Below are positions 1-9,632 of a stretch of DNA of 64,000 nt, in pieces (within the stretch, counting starts at the first letter, position 1; each line of letters begins with the position of its first letter). The notes below the pieces were generated by a model. That model saw only the letters and a program-made list of their open reading frames with translations, was not told where the DNA came from and did no database searches. The position numbers were made by a program, and so were the translations under genes. The stretch is from Rhizobium sp. BK313 (GTDB lineage Bacteria; Pseudomonadota; Alphaproteobacteria; Rhizobiales; Rhizobiaceae), in the NCBI RefSeq assembly GCF_014193655.1, contig NZ_JACHZQ010000012.1, positions 29,967 through 93,966 of the forward strand. Direction: 5' to 3'.

Positions 1-1183
1 GGAGATCTGCGCCGTCGATACGGATCGAGCCGCGCAGCACCGGCCAGATGCCGAGAATGCTGCGGGCGAGAGTGGTCTTGCCGCCGCCGCTCGGCCCGAT
101 AAGTCCCAATGCCTGGCCGGCTTTGAGTTCCAGACTGACCTCGCTCACGAGAACGGCACCGCTGGCCGGAGCGACGGTGGTGATATTGTCGACCGTCAAG
201 CTGTGCTGTGGTGCCGGAAGATCGATAACGCCCGTCTTGTCCTTCAGGACCGCAAGCGTTTCGTTCACCCGGCGATAGCTGCGTCGGGCTGCGACCACGC
301 CCTTCCATTGAGCAATCGCCTGATCGACCGGCGCCAAGGCTCGCGCCGTCACGATGGACGAGGCGATGATGGAGCCGGCGGAGAGATCCCCGCGTATGGC
401 AAGGTATGCACCTAGCCCCAGGATCGCCGACTGCAGCATCATGCGCAGCACCTTCGAAAGGCCAGACAAAGTGCCGCCGATATCCGACGTCTTGGTCTGA
501 CATTCGAGATGCCGTGTGTTTGCCCGCTCGAAGCGCTCGACGGCTCGACGCGTCATGCCCATGGCATGGAGCACATCGCTGTTGCGCGCATTGGAGTCCA
601 TCACCGAATTGCGGGTCACGGACACCTTGATCATCGATTGCGCGTGGTGACGGGTGAGTAACTCCGCCACAAGCGTCAACATCGCGAGGACGAGCGCTCC
701 GCCGAGCGTCAACATGCCCAGCATGGGATGCAGCAGCCAGACGAAGACGAGATAGACAGGTATCCAGGGTAGATCGAAGAGGGCGACGGGGCCTTGGCCG
801 GCTAGGAACCCCCGCAGCGTATCGACATCGCGGCCGCGCTCGGCCGCTTCCGCTGTGGAATAGCCGTAACGCGGCATCTCGATGACGACTTCATGGGCCA
901 GCGGCGCAAGTTGCGTATCGATCCTCGCCCCCAGCCTCACCAGGATCTGCGAGCGCATGATGTCGAAGATCCCTTGAAACAGGTAGAGGCCGATCGCAAG
1001 GACCGACAAGGCGAGGAGCGTCGAGAGGCTGCCGCTCGTCAGCGCACGATCGTAGATTTGCAGCATGTAGAACGCGCCCGTAAGCGCAAGGATGTTGATG
1101 ATGCCGGACAATCCGAACAGATAGACAAAAATGCCGCGCAGACCCTCGATCTTGTGTTGCGGCGCTGCTTTCTTCCTGACCAT
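1..1183 (-). CDS. prtD: Type I secretion ABC transporter, PrtD-like permease/ATPase (3' end outside window)
   Basis: The reading frame starts at the ATG at 1183-1181, behind a GGAGGG ribosome site, and stays open to the left edge, giving about 394 residues. The N-terminal half has hydrophobic stretches of an ABC exporter membrane domain. The ATPase begins near residue 335 and has a Walker A motif, GPSGGGKTT, about 20 codons from the edge. PrtD/LapB-type proteins of this kind form the inner-membrane channel of type I secretion and take RTX proteins directly out of the cell. There is no C39 peptidase domain at the N terminus. It lies directly downstream of the giant RTX gene on the same strand, so that protein is the obvious substrate. 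A membrane-fusion (HlyD) gene is expected just outside the window. Confidence 0.9.
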   Translation of the reverse strand, partial: MVRKKAAPQHKIEGLRGIFVYLFGLSGIINILALTGAFYMLQIYDRALTSGSLSTLLALSVLAIGLYLFQGIFDIMRSQILVRLGARIDTQLAPLAHEVVIEMPRYGYSTAEAAERGRDVDTLRGFLAGQGPVALFDLPWIPVYLVFVWLLHPMLGMLTLGGALVLAMLTLVAELLTRHHAQSMIKVSVTRNSVMDSNARNSDVLHAMGMTRRAVERFERANTRHLECQTKTSDIGGTLSGLSKVLRMMLQSAILGLGAYLAIRGDLSAGSIIASSIVTARALAPVDQAIAQWKGVVAARRSYRRVNETLAVLKDKTGVIDLPAPQHSLTVDNITTVAPASGAVLVSEVSLELKAGQALGLIGPSGGGKTTLARSILGIWPVLRGSIRIDGADL

Positions 1184-1211
1184 GATACCCTCCGTCCCTC
1201 GTCAAAACTCG

Positions 1212-1242
1212 GTCCCATGGCCGCCGGGGCAGGCCATGGGAC
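1212..1242 (-). terminator. Hairpin between RTX gene and exporter gene (attenuator-like)
   Basis: A perfect 11-bp inverted repeat (arms 1212-1222 and 1232-1242, 9-nt loop) fills the gap between the RTX stop codon and the exporter start. Reading on the minus strand, the hairpin is followed by a short TTTT run. It could partly terminate or stabilise the transcript so that substrate is made in excess over exporter. The function is inferred. Confidence 0.55.
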
Positions 1243-1255
1243 TCGGTTCCCGTCT

Positions 1256-4200
1256 TTAAGAGACGCCGTTGAAGTCGGCGGCTTTGAGGTTGTGCGTGCC
1301 GGTCAACAACAGTTCGAAGTCCGCGTCCGGATCGCCGTCCACATTGCCTCGGATCGTGGTGAGTTCCTCGCCGTTGACGGTATCGTGCGTGACGACGATC
1401 TGGCCCGCCGCCGTGAGCGTAGCGCCCGCGGCAAGGGTGAAGTGCTGGTTGCCCGCCGTGCCCGTATCCGCATCGATCTGCGAGAAATCGATCTTGTCGC
1501 CGGGCTGGAAGCCATAGATCTTATCGCCCTGAGCCGCCGCCACCGAGGTAAATCGGAAGACATCATCTCCAAGACCGCCGTCGATGACATTGGCAGCGAC
1601 CGACGCCGTAATCACGTCATGGCCGGAGCCGCCGACGAAATTCTCGAAACCATAGGTCACGTCAGTTCCGGTTCCGCTGCCGGACACGCTGCCGCGCTGC
1701 ATGTAGCCGCTGCCGATATCGACCGTCAGATTGGCGGTTGCGGCAGCATAGTCCAAGGTGTCGCTGCCATCGCCACCCCAATAGAGATCGTTGCCGTCGC
1801 CATTGGTGGCTAGAACGGTGTCGTTGCCCGCACCTGACCAGATCTGGTCGTCATCAGCGCCGCCCTCGACGATGTCGTTGCCCTCGTCGCCATAGATCAT
1901 GTCCTTGCCGGCATTGCCGAACAGCATGTCATTGCCGTCGCCGCCATGGATTTCATCGTCTCCGGTGCCCCCCGAGACAACATCGACCCCGCCGCCGGCG
2001 GATACGACGTCGTCGCCATCCTCGCCACGCAGGATGTCGTCGCCTTCCTCGCCCACCAGGATGTCGGCGCCTGCTCCGGCAAGGATCGTATCGACTGCCG
2101 CTGCGCCCAGCAGAACGTCGCTGCCGGCTGTTCCTACAAGCGTCCGGGCGGCGATTGGCGCAGGCGCATTGCCTCCATTTTCATCGACGTCATCCTCATC
2201 GTCGGAACCGCCTGTTCCCTCGTTCGGATCATCACTGTCTTCGACATCGCTGTCGCCGTCGTTGGGATGATCGTCGTCTTCGTCCTCAGCCTCTCCATTC
2301 TCATCCTGGAAAGTCGGCATTCCCTCGCTGACGAAGGTGATGGTGTGCGTCCCGTTCGTCATGGTCTTCACGCCGCCGGTTTCGCTGATCGTGTATTCGT
2401 CGAGCGTCGTGCCCGCCGGAAGTTCGATAACATCTTGTGGTCGCAGCGTTCCGACGACCGTGTCGTTGCCGCCGTTCGAACGGAAGACGATACGATGAGC
2501 CGAGGTCAGCGCCGAGATGTCGATCGTATCGTCGCCCTGGTCGCCATCGATGGTGACGGTGTTCAGGCGCAGATGCGTGCCGGAGAAATCGCCGATCAGT
2601 TCGAAACTGTCGTTACCCGCAGTCCCAGCCCCGGCGGGGTCGGCACCGTTGATGCGGATTTCCTCGATCTCGGTCAGCTCGGCAATGATTGCCGCATTGT
2701 TCGTGCCGTTTCGAGTGATCACGATTTCCGTCGCAGCATTCAGGCTGCTTAGCACGTTACCCGGCACCGCGTCCCAAGCCGCCCGTGTGTAAATGCGGTA
2801 GGTTTCGGCGGAGGCATTGCCGTTGACGACGAAGGTGTCACCAACAGTCGTTTCCGTTCCACCGTTGACGAGATCCCTGCCGTCCGTGGCGCCGGTTGCA
2901 TTGGCGTTCCAGATAATCGTGTCGTCGCCCGCGCCGGCATTGATGGTGTCGTTGCCGAGATTGCCGACGATCGTGTCATTGCCGGCATTGCCATTCACCG
3001 TATCGTTGCCCGCAAGGGCATCGATCGTATCGTTGCCGGCACCACCATTGAGGTTGTTGTTGCCGGCGGTCGCCCCCCCGATAGGGGCAGACGTCGTGGC
3101 CAGAACGAAGTCGCTGGCGGTGATATCAAGGCCATCCACTTCTTCGATGAAGATCGTGCCGATCACGGCATTGGCCGCATCGCGGACCGTAACGCGCGTG
3201 TCATCGGTTCCGGCGTCGACCACATCTTCGATCGTCACTCTCGAAGCAAAATTCGCCACCGTGATACCGAGCGCGCTAAGGTCGATACGATCCTGGGTCG
3301 TTGCCGTCCCGCCGGCTGCATCGAAGCTGTTGATGGTGTCGTTGCCGAAGCCGGCGGCATTGTAGACGACGACATCGTTGCCGTTGCTGACATCGATCAC
3401 GTCGTTGCCTGCGCCCCCGATGATAGTATCGGTATCGTTGCCACCGCCGCCGTTCAGCGTATCGTTGCCAATGCCGCCGTCGATGAGGTCGCTGCCGTCG
3501 CCGCCATCGATGGTGTCGTTGCCCGCGCCGCCAAAGAGCTGGTTTGCGGCGGTATTGCCCGCGATCACGTTGTTCAGGCCGTTGCCCGTTCCGTCGATGA
3601 CGGCGTTGCCGGTGAGCGTGAGGTTTTCAAGCTCGGCGCCAAGCACATAGCTTGCCGCCGACTGGATAGTGTCGGTGCCACCGTTCGCGGCCTCGACCAC
3701 GATGTCACCCGCCGTCACGACATAGGTGTCGTTGCCGCCAAGACCGGTCAGCGTGTCGACCCCTGCCCCGCCCTCTATGCGGTTTGCGAGGTCGTTTCCG
3801 GTTCCGGCAAAAGCGCCGGCGCCGGTATAGGTCAGGTTCTCGACATTGGCCGTCAGCGTGTAGGCGGCAAGCGTGGTTTCGACGGTATCGGTAGTGCCGC
3901 CCCCTGTCGCTTCAACGACCACATCGCCAGCATCGTCGACGGTGTAGGTGTCGCTGTCGGCGCCACCAACCATCGTATCAGCGCCAAGACCACCGACCAT
4001 CTCGTCGCTGCCTGTGCCACCGACCAGGAGGTCATCGCCAGCGCCGCCATCGAGGTCGTCATTACCGCCGTTGCCGAATAGCAGGTCGTCACCGGTATCG
4101 CCGAGCAGCGTGTCCCCGGCAGTCGTTCCGGCAAGGACCGTATTGACGCCCGCCGCCGCGGTGCGGTCGCCGTTATCGTCCGTGCTGATCGCGTAGTCGC

Positions 4201-7200
4201 CGGCAAAGGCGTAGCCTTCATACGTGCTGCCGTCGAGGTTGATGAATTCGACTGTTTCACCCGTAGTCTCGAAATGATCGGTCACCGTGATCTGCTGACC
4301 GTTGAACTGGATGACGAGGTTGTCGTTTCCAGCGCCGGTGGTGGTCTCGGAGAAGCTGAGCCCGGTCAGTGCCCCACCCATGATGGTGATCCGGTCCGTG
4401 CCGCTGCTTTCGGTGATCGTATCCGTCCCGTCAGCAACACCGAACGCGTAGGTATCGTCGCCAGCACCGCCGTTCAGTGCATCGTTGCCGGCACCGCCGA
4501 TCAGGATGTCGTTTCCGCCGTTGCCGTTGAGCGTGTCATTGCCGGCAAGCCCCATGATGAGGTCATCCCCGGCCGTACCGTTCAAGGCCGTCGCCCCCGT
4601 ATTATTTCCGGCCGTACCGGTGATCACGTTGAGCGCACCATCTGCGAACTGCAGCCGTTCGATGTTACGCAGCTTATCGAGACCATCGGACACATTGTTC
4701 GCGCCAGCGGGCACATTCGCAGTGTCGAAGCCGGTATGCGAAACCAGAAGCGTACCGTCTGCGCCCGTCGAGAAGCTGTAATTCGTCCGGTCGTCCCAAT
4801 AGACGGCGGTGTCGATATCCCCTGCCTGTTCGCCATCGAGAATTTCGCGGACGATATTGAGCTGCACGGGATTGATCGCGCCCGAGAGCATCAGTGTCTG
4901 CAGCGTCTTGCCGTTCCAGGCCGAGTAGTAGGGATGGTTCGGCGGCACGCTGATGGTCGCCGCCATGCTGTCGACGGTGGCAAGCTGGACGCCGTTGGTG
5001 TCACGGATGCTGATCCGAACGTTAAGCCAGGCGTCGCCATCGATGACGTCATTGCCGCCACGACCCTCGATCGTGTCGTCGCCGCCGCCGCCAAGCAGGA
5101 TGTTTCCGTCGTCGAAAGCGATTATCTTCTCGCGATCGACAGCGGGATCGGCCGGTGCTGCCGCGACCCAGTCGCCCAGAACGGCGCGCAACCCGCTGAT
5201 GCGATCGACGCCGGCCTGGGTCAACTCATGGCCCACCATCGTGTTTTCTGCACCTGCAAGATTGGGATTGCCTTCAATTTCGCCTTCCCCGTTCAGATCG
5301 CCGCGGTTGTCGCCCCAGAGGCGGTCGTCCTTCTCCCAACCGGACAGCGCCTCGACCGCATCGAAGCGGTCGCGCAGGATATCCTGCTCGTCGGTGGTGA
5401 AGATCGGCGTCGTCAGGTCCGAGTCCGCGGCCTGGCTGTTGCCCTTGTGGATCGACCAGTCGTAGCCGAGCATGCCTTCATTGCGCATGACGCTTTCGCC
5501 CTGGACCATGATGTCGTCGCCGGATTCGGCGTCGAAATCGTGCTCGTTCTCACCGGCGAACATGACGTCGTGCCCGATGATCGTCGAATTGAAGAACAGC
5601 TCGGAATTGTCGCCGGCGGTGGTGTCGAAGCCGTTGCCACCTTCGAGCCAGTCGTCGCCTTCATTGCCGAGCAGGAAGTCCCCGCCATCGCCGCCGAGGA
5701 TGAAATCGTTGCCCTCGCCGCCGAAAGCTTCCTTGCCGTCAGGGCCGGTGATGATGAAGTCCTGGCCCTTGTTGCCGAAGATCAAAGCCAAGCCCGAGCC
5801 GCCGTGAATGACGTCGTTGCCGTCTTCGCCGTGCAGCATATCGACTTCGCCGATATCGGTGCCGTTGTTGGTGATAATGTCGTCGCCTTCGCCGCCATGG
5901 ATCTTGTCGACGCCGTAGCCGGCTTCGATCCGGTCGTTGCCGCCGCGGCCCCAGACGGAGTCGTCACCGCCGCCGGCGACGATGTGGTCGGCACTGTTGG
6001 TGCCCTGGATCAGCACATGGTCGTTGCTGTTGATGCGGATATAGCTTGTGACGGCCGCCGGGTTGTCGACGGGATTGATCAGATTACCGGCCGCATCGCG
6101 ACGTTCGACCATCGGTGAGAGGACCTCGAGGAAGGGATCTTCCTGCTGCGGGTCTTCGTAATCAAAGGCATTCTGCATGGCATGATCCATGTAGAGCACA
6201 TGGTCGGGCACCGAGAAGATATCGCCCGGTACGGCATAGCCGCTCTCGCCGAGATCGGTGTTGTTCAGCACCATCTTGGCAAAGGAGTTGTTTTCCAGCT
6301 CGTTCAGGAAATTCAGGCCCTGAACGCGCGACAGATAGTAGAAGCGGTCAGCATTCTGCAGGTTTTCGAGCTGTAGTTCGAAGATGAAGGAGAAGGTGGA
6401 GCCCAGCATACCGCCGAAGGCCATCTTCTTTTCGGCAAGGCCGCCGACCCAAAGATCGACGAGATTGAGCCCGCCGAGATTGCTGGCATAGCTGTTGCGT
6501 CCGTTGAGGAAGTCCTGCCGATCCGCTTCGTCGAGCGAAGCGTCGCCGAACACGAGCTTGGTGGCTGCATCGCGCTTGGCGTCGACGGTTGCCGCACTCG
6601 CAAGCGAAGCATGCGTGCCGTAGGCGGCGATGAAGTTCACGATCGACGCCGGGTTCTTCAGGTTAAGCGCGAAATCGATCCAGTTTTCGTAGGGATCGAG
6701 CTGCGTATCGCCACTTGCGGCCTCCTTGAACTGAGCGCGTGCCTCGTTAAGGGACGGAATGCCGGCATCGCGACCACGCGCAATGTTGATGGCCGCGAGA
6801 TCGAGCGGAATGCCGACAAGCTGGTTGCGCAGCACATGGGTTACGAATTCGTCGATCTCGTTACCGACTTGGTTGGTCATGCCGCGCACGATCGCGCCGG
6901 CCGCCGCGTCGTGGTCGATCGTTTCGGAACCGAAGGCCAATGGATTGAGGAAAGCATCGAAGAGATCGAGACTCGCATCGCTGCCGTCGGGATTGGTCGC
7001 GGCGACCTGCTCGCGCAGCATCGAGTGCCCAAACCGATAGACGACATGCGCGAATTCCGCGAAAATCGCCGGATTGATGTCGGTGCTCGGGTTGAAGACG
7101 AAGGCGTCGACATCAGGCTGCACCTTGCGGGCGAACTCCTCGAAAACGAGGTGCTGATACTGCATCTCGGTCGTGAAGCGCGCCGCCTGGAAAAGGCGCT

Positions 7201-9250
7201 CGCCGTCCCATTGCAGCGCGGCGATCGCAGCCGGATCGGTCGGCATCACCGCCACATCGACGCGTAGCCATTCGTTGAGGAAGGCCAGATCGCCGGACGC
7301 AAGCGCCTGCTCCTTCACCTGCTCGACCATATTGTTGTGCTCGGAATGGAAAATATGGTGGACAGCCGAAAGACCGATGTTTTCGTTACCGCGTCCGTCG
7401 CCGGTGATGTAGTGCGCGTCGAGAAGCTCGTCGTCGTAGACGAGCGTCCCAGCAGCTAGCCCAACGGCGTCGTCGGCGTCGGCGGTCAGCACCTGGCCGC
7501 GATCGTTGACGGTCTTTGCGCTGTGCGCGATGTCGTCGAGGAAGGCATGGCCCGTGCGGAAGGCCGTGGCAGGAATGGTTACCCCGATGCCGCCATTGGC
7601 CGTTGGGTTACCTTCGAGGAGAACGTCATCGACCGTGCCGAAGGCGTTGTCGGCGCCAAGGCCAATGACGAGCTGCGGGAAGCCGTTCGGACCGCGAATG
7701 AATTCGCCGTAGTCATCGACTGCGAAAAGCGGAACGTTGCCGACATCGGCGTCCGTCAGGTTGAAGCCGAGCATGGTCGCGGCCTGCTCTTTGACGTCAG
7801 CCCAGGTCGCAAGTCCGCGATCGCCCTGCAGCAGCATACCGGTCGCCAACGGCTTGCCGTCGACCATGGCATATTCGCGCAGAAACATCTGATGCGACGC
7901 ATTCGAGGTGTAGGTCTGGTTCTGATCCACCCATGGGGTGGTCAGGTTGTCGGCATCAGGCGTGGTGCGGGTTAGCACCATGAAATTGGTGCGCGGACTT
8001 GCGGGATTGTAGAGCGGATCGTCCGGTTGCAACGGGATATAGACGGTGCCGCCCTGCTTTGCGACCAGATCCAGACCATGATCGAAGAACTGGCCGAAGA
8101 GCGTGAACCACGAGTTGTATGGCGCCGACAGACCTTCATCGGGCGACACGTTCGGAATGATGACGGAATTGCCTTCCATCTCGACGCCGTGTGTGGAAAG
8201 CAGCGTATCCAGCGCGGTTTGCGCTGCCGCGATGGCCGCAACTGCTCCCGAATTCGCATTCTGTGCGTCGAGCAGCGCCTGCTGCGCGGTCGAAAGCGTC
8301 TGTGCCGCGGCCGCGGCCTGCGCAGTGGCCGTGCCTGCGGCCTCCGCGGATGCAGTGGCGGCGACACCCAGCGGTGCGACTTCCGCCTGTTCCTGCTCCA
8401 AGAGCGCCTGTGCGGTCGTGAATGCGGAAAGGGCCGCGTCGATTTCCGCCAGCTGACTTCCGTTGGGCACCGCATCCGTCAACAGACCGGTGTAGGCTGC
8501 GAGCGCGGCGTCCCGGCCCTGAGTGGCGGTAGCGACCTCGGCCTGCGCAGCATCATAGGCTGCCTGATCGGCTGCGGCCTGCGCGTTCGCGGCAATCGCA
8601 AGGGATTGCGCGTTATCCGACGCCAGCTGAGCCGCGGTCACGGCAGCCTGGAGAGCCGGAATCGATCCGGCACCGGTGCCGGCGTTCGTCACCGCCGTAT
8701 CAAGTGCGTTCTTGGCCTGAACTATGGCAGTCAGCGCGGTGTTGAGAGCGGCACCGGAATAGCCCGCATAGGTCAGCGCCGCGTAAATCGCAGCGGGGTT
8801 GTCGAGCGTCTGATCGACGATCAGGTTCGAAATGATGCGCGGATCGGCATCGACGACGCTTCCCGGCGTGCCGTAGTCGTTGTTCTGGTCGACCAATGGC
8901 CCGCTGGCATCCGGAATTGTCGCATCAGGCCCGACATAGCCCGGAAACGGCATCGCATCGTCGTCCTCATCGCGATACGAAGGGTCGGCGACATGCGGGA
9001 AAGGATTGTCGGCAGCACCCCATTGTTCGCGTCCCTCGATGAGATTGTTGTAGCTGCCATCGACGGTACGCAGACCATAGGGCGCCAGGGGGTGGCTGAT
9101 GGCAAGGACCGCACCAGGCGTCCCGGCCGGAACGACATTGCCGGCGTCGTCGACATAGATCTCGGTCAAGGCCGTGCCGGCCGAATTGGCTTCGGCAATC
9201 TTGATCTGCTTCAGGATGAAAGTAAGGTCGTGTTTGTTGATCTGTACCAT
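1256..9250 (-). CDS. Giant secreted RTX protein with animal-type haem peroxidase domain
   Basis: This is a 2664-residue protein with an AGGGGG ribosome site upstream. After about 150 residues comes an Ala-rich, probably helical stretch (about 155-355). The haem peroxidase domain follows: FFDHGLDL (about 387), the RGNENIGLSAVHHIFHSEHN segment (about 615), FAEFAHVVYRFGHSML with the proximal His (about 730), and an ARGRDAGIPSLNEAR motif (about 822). From about 1080 to the end are many GGxGxDxLx calcium-binding repeats, interrupted near 2310-2358 by a very acidic Asp/Glu linker. The C terminus, ending in a hydrophobic FELLLTGT segment and AADFNGVS, looks like a type I secretion signal. The family is known from alphaproteobacteria as secreted peroxidases related to peroxinectin/peroxidasin. 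Likely role: extracellular oxidation or halogenation, or adhesion. There is no Sec signal peptide, as expected for type I export. Confidence 0.93.
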   Translation of the reverse strand: MVQINKHDLTFILKQIKIAEANSAGTALTEIYVDDAGNVVPAGTPGAVLAISHPLAPYGLRTVDGSYNNLIEGREQWGAADNPFPHVADPSYRDEDDDAMPFPGYVGPDATIPDASGPLVDQNNDYGTPGSVVDADPRIISNLIVDQTLDNPAAIYAALTYAGYSGAALNTALTAIVQAKNALDTAVTNAGTGAGSIPALQAAVTAAQLASDNAQSLAIAANAQAAADQAAYDAAQAEVATATQGRDAALAAYTGLLTDAVPNGSQLAEIDAALSAFTTAQALLEQEQAEVAPLGVAATASAEAAGTATAQAAAAAQTLSTAQQALLDAQNANSGAVAAIAAAQTALDTLLSTHGVEMEGNSVIIPNVSPDEGLSAPYNSWFTLFGQFFDHGLDLVAKQGGTVYIPLQPDDPLYNPASPRTNFMVLTRTTPDADNLTTPWVDQNQTYTSNASHQMFLREYAMVDGKPLATGMLLQGDRGLATWADVKEQAATMLGFNLTDADVGNVPLFAVDDYGEFIRGPNGFPQLVIGLGADNAFGTVDDVLLEGNPTANGGIGVTIPATAFRTGHAFLDDIAHSAKTVNDRGQVLTADADDAVGLAAGTLVYDDELLDAHYITGDGRGNENIGLSAVHHIFHSEHNNMVEQVKEQALASGDLAFLNEWLRVDVAVMPTDPAAIAALQWDGERLFQAARFTTEMQYQHLVFEEFARKVQPDVDAFVFNPSTDINPAIFAEFAHVVYRFGHSMLREQVAATNPDGSDASLDLFDAFLNPLAFGSETIDHDAAAGAIVRGMTNQVGNEIDEFVTHVLRNQLVGIPLDLAAINIARGRDAGIPSLNEARAQFKEAASGDTQLDPYENWIDFALNLKNPASIVNFIAAYGTHASLASAATVDAKRDAATKLVFGDASLDEADRQDFLNGRNSYASNLGGLNLVDLWVGGLAEKKMAFGGMLGSTFSFIFELQLENLQNADRFYYLSRVQGLNFLNELENNSFAKMVLNNTDLGESGYAVPGDIFSVPDHVLYMDHAMQNAFDYEDPQQEDPFLEVLSPMVERRDAAGNLINPVDNPAAVTSYIRINSNDHVLIQGTNSADHIVAGGGDDSVWGRGGNDRIEAGYGVDKIHGGEGDDIITNNGTDIGEVDMLHGEDGNDVIHGGSGLALIFGNKGQDFIITGPDGKEAFGGEGNDFILGGDGGDFLLGNEGDDWLEGGNGFDTTAGDNSELFFNSTIIGHDVMFAGENEHDFDAESGDDIMVQGESVMRNEGMLGYDWSIHKGNSQAADSDLTTPIFTTDEQDILRDRFDAVEALSGWEKDDRLWGDNRGDLNGEGEIEGNPNLAGAENTMVGHELTQAGVDRISGLRAVLGDWVAAAPADPAVDREKIIAFDDGNILLGGGGDDTIEGRGGNDVIDGDAWLNVRISIRDTNGVQLATVDSMAATISVPPNHPYYSAWNGKTLQTLMLSGAINPVQLNIVREILDGEQAGDIDTAVYWDDRTNYSFSTGADGTLLVSHTGFDTANVPAGANNVSDGLDKLRNIERLQFADGALNVITGTAGNNTGATALNGTAGDDLIMGLAGNDTLNGNGGNDILIGGAGNDALNGGAGDDTYAFGVADGTDTITESSGTDRITIMGGALTGLSFSETTTGAGNDNLVIQFNGQQITVTDHFETTGETVEFINLDGSTYEGYAFAGDYAISTDDNGDRTAAAGVNTVLAGTTAGDTLLGDTGDDLLFGNGGNDDLDGGAGDDLLVGGTGSDEMVGGLGADTMVGGADSDTYTVDDAGDVVVEATGGGTTDTVETTLAAYTLTANVENLTYTGAGAFAGTGNDLANRIEGGAGVDTLTGLGGNDTYVVTAGDIVVEAANGGTDTIQSAASYVLGAELENLTLTGNAVIDGTGNGLNNVIAGNTAANQLFGGAGNDTIDGGDGSDLIDGGIGNDTLNGGGGNDTDTIIGGAGNDVIDVSNGNDVVVYNAAGFGNDTINSFDAAGGTATTQDRIDLSALGITVANFASRVTIEDVVDAGTDDTRVTVRDAANAVIGTIFIEEVDGLDITASDFVLATTSAPIGGATAGNNNLNGGAGNDTIDALAGNDTVNGNAGNDTIVGNLGNDTINAGAGDDTIIWNANATGATDGRDLVNGGTETTVGDTFVVNGNASAETYRIYTRAAWDAVPGNVLSSLNAATEIVITRNGTNNAAIIAELTEIEEIRINGADPAGAGTAGNDSFELIGDFSGTHLRLNTVTIDGDQGDDTIDISALTSAHRIVFRSNGGNDTVVGTLRPQDVIELPAGTTLDEYTISETGGVKTMTNGTHTITFVSEGMPTFQDENGEAEDEDDDHPNDGDSDVEDSDDPNEGTGGSDDEDDVDENGGNAPAPIAARTLVGTAGSDVLLGAAAVDTILAGAGADILVGEEGDDILRGEDGDDVVSAGGGVDVVSGGTGDDEIHGGDGNDMLFGNAGKDMIYGDEGNDIVEGGADDDQIWSGAGNDTVLATNGDGNDLYWGGDGSDTLDYAAATANLTVDIGSGYMQRGSVSGSGTGTDVTYGFENFVGGSGHDVITASVAANVIDGGLGDDVFRFTSVAAAQGDKIYGFQPGDKIDFSQIDADTGTAGNQHFTLAAGATLTAAGQIVVTHDTVNGEELTTIRGNVDGDPDADFELLLTGTHNLKAADFNGVS

Positions 9251-9632
9251 GATATCCCCCTAGTGCTGGTCGCGCGGCATCGTCCGTGCGCTGTCAAAGC
9301 TTCGCCATTCGGCCCAAGACGCCTTTGCGGCGCCGGCCGGTCATTTTACGTGCGATCTGGATCGTCCCCCTCTCCAGCAACATTCCGCCGTGGAGTCATC
9401 CTCACGCAAATGCGGCGATGAGGAAACGGCGGATGGTCCGACGATGTTTTCGATTTTCGTCCCGGCTTCGATCCGTCTTTGGTAGCGCTGACCTTGTCCG
9501 GCAGACACGGTGGAAACTGGCCTAAAGGTCAGTTCCCGGCCCGTCTTTCGGCCAGGATCGACGGGGCTTTCATTTTCCCTAATATGTTGCGATCATTGGC
9601 CGTTGACTCGCGCGGGGAGGGCCTTGTTCAAT
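9251..9632. other. Intergenic region between RTX gene and sensor kinase
   Basis: This 382-bp divergent gap should hold the promoters of the RTX operon (leftward) and of the first kinase (rightward). I could not identify a convincing -35/-10 pair or operator. A GGGGAGG stretch at 9614-9620 may be the ribosome site of the kinase. Confidence 0.4.

Noticed and set aside
893..1813. 306-codon plus-strand frame across the exporter/RTX boundary
   Set aside because: Antisense to two well-supported genes and passes through the hairpin; no domain recognisable.
1300..6000. Short regular DNA repeats in the RTX region taken as a CRISPR array
   Set aside because: The period is the 27-bp codon repeat of GGxGxDxLx, copies are degenerate, and there are no unique spacers or cas genes.
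4274..6118. 614-codon open frame on the plus strand
   Set aside because: It lies antisense to the RTX gene. The glycine/aspartate repeat codons create long open frames on the opposite strand, there is no ribosome site, and the composition is not protein-like.
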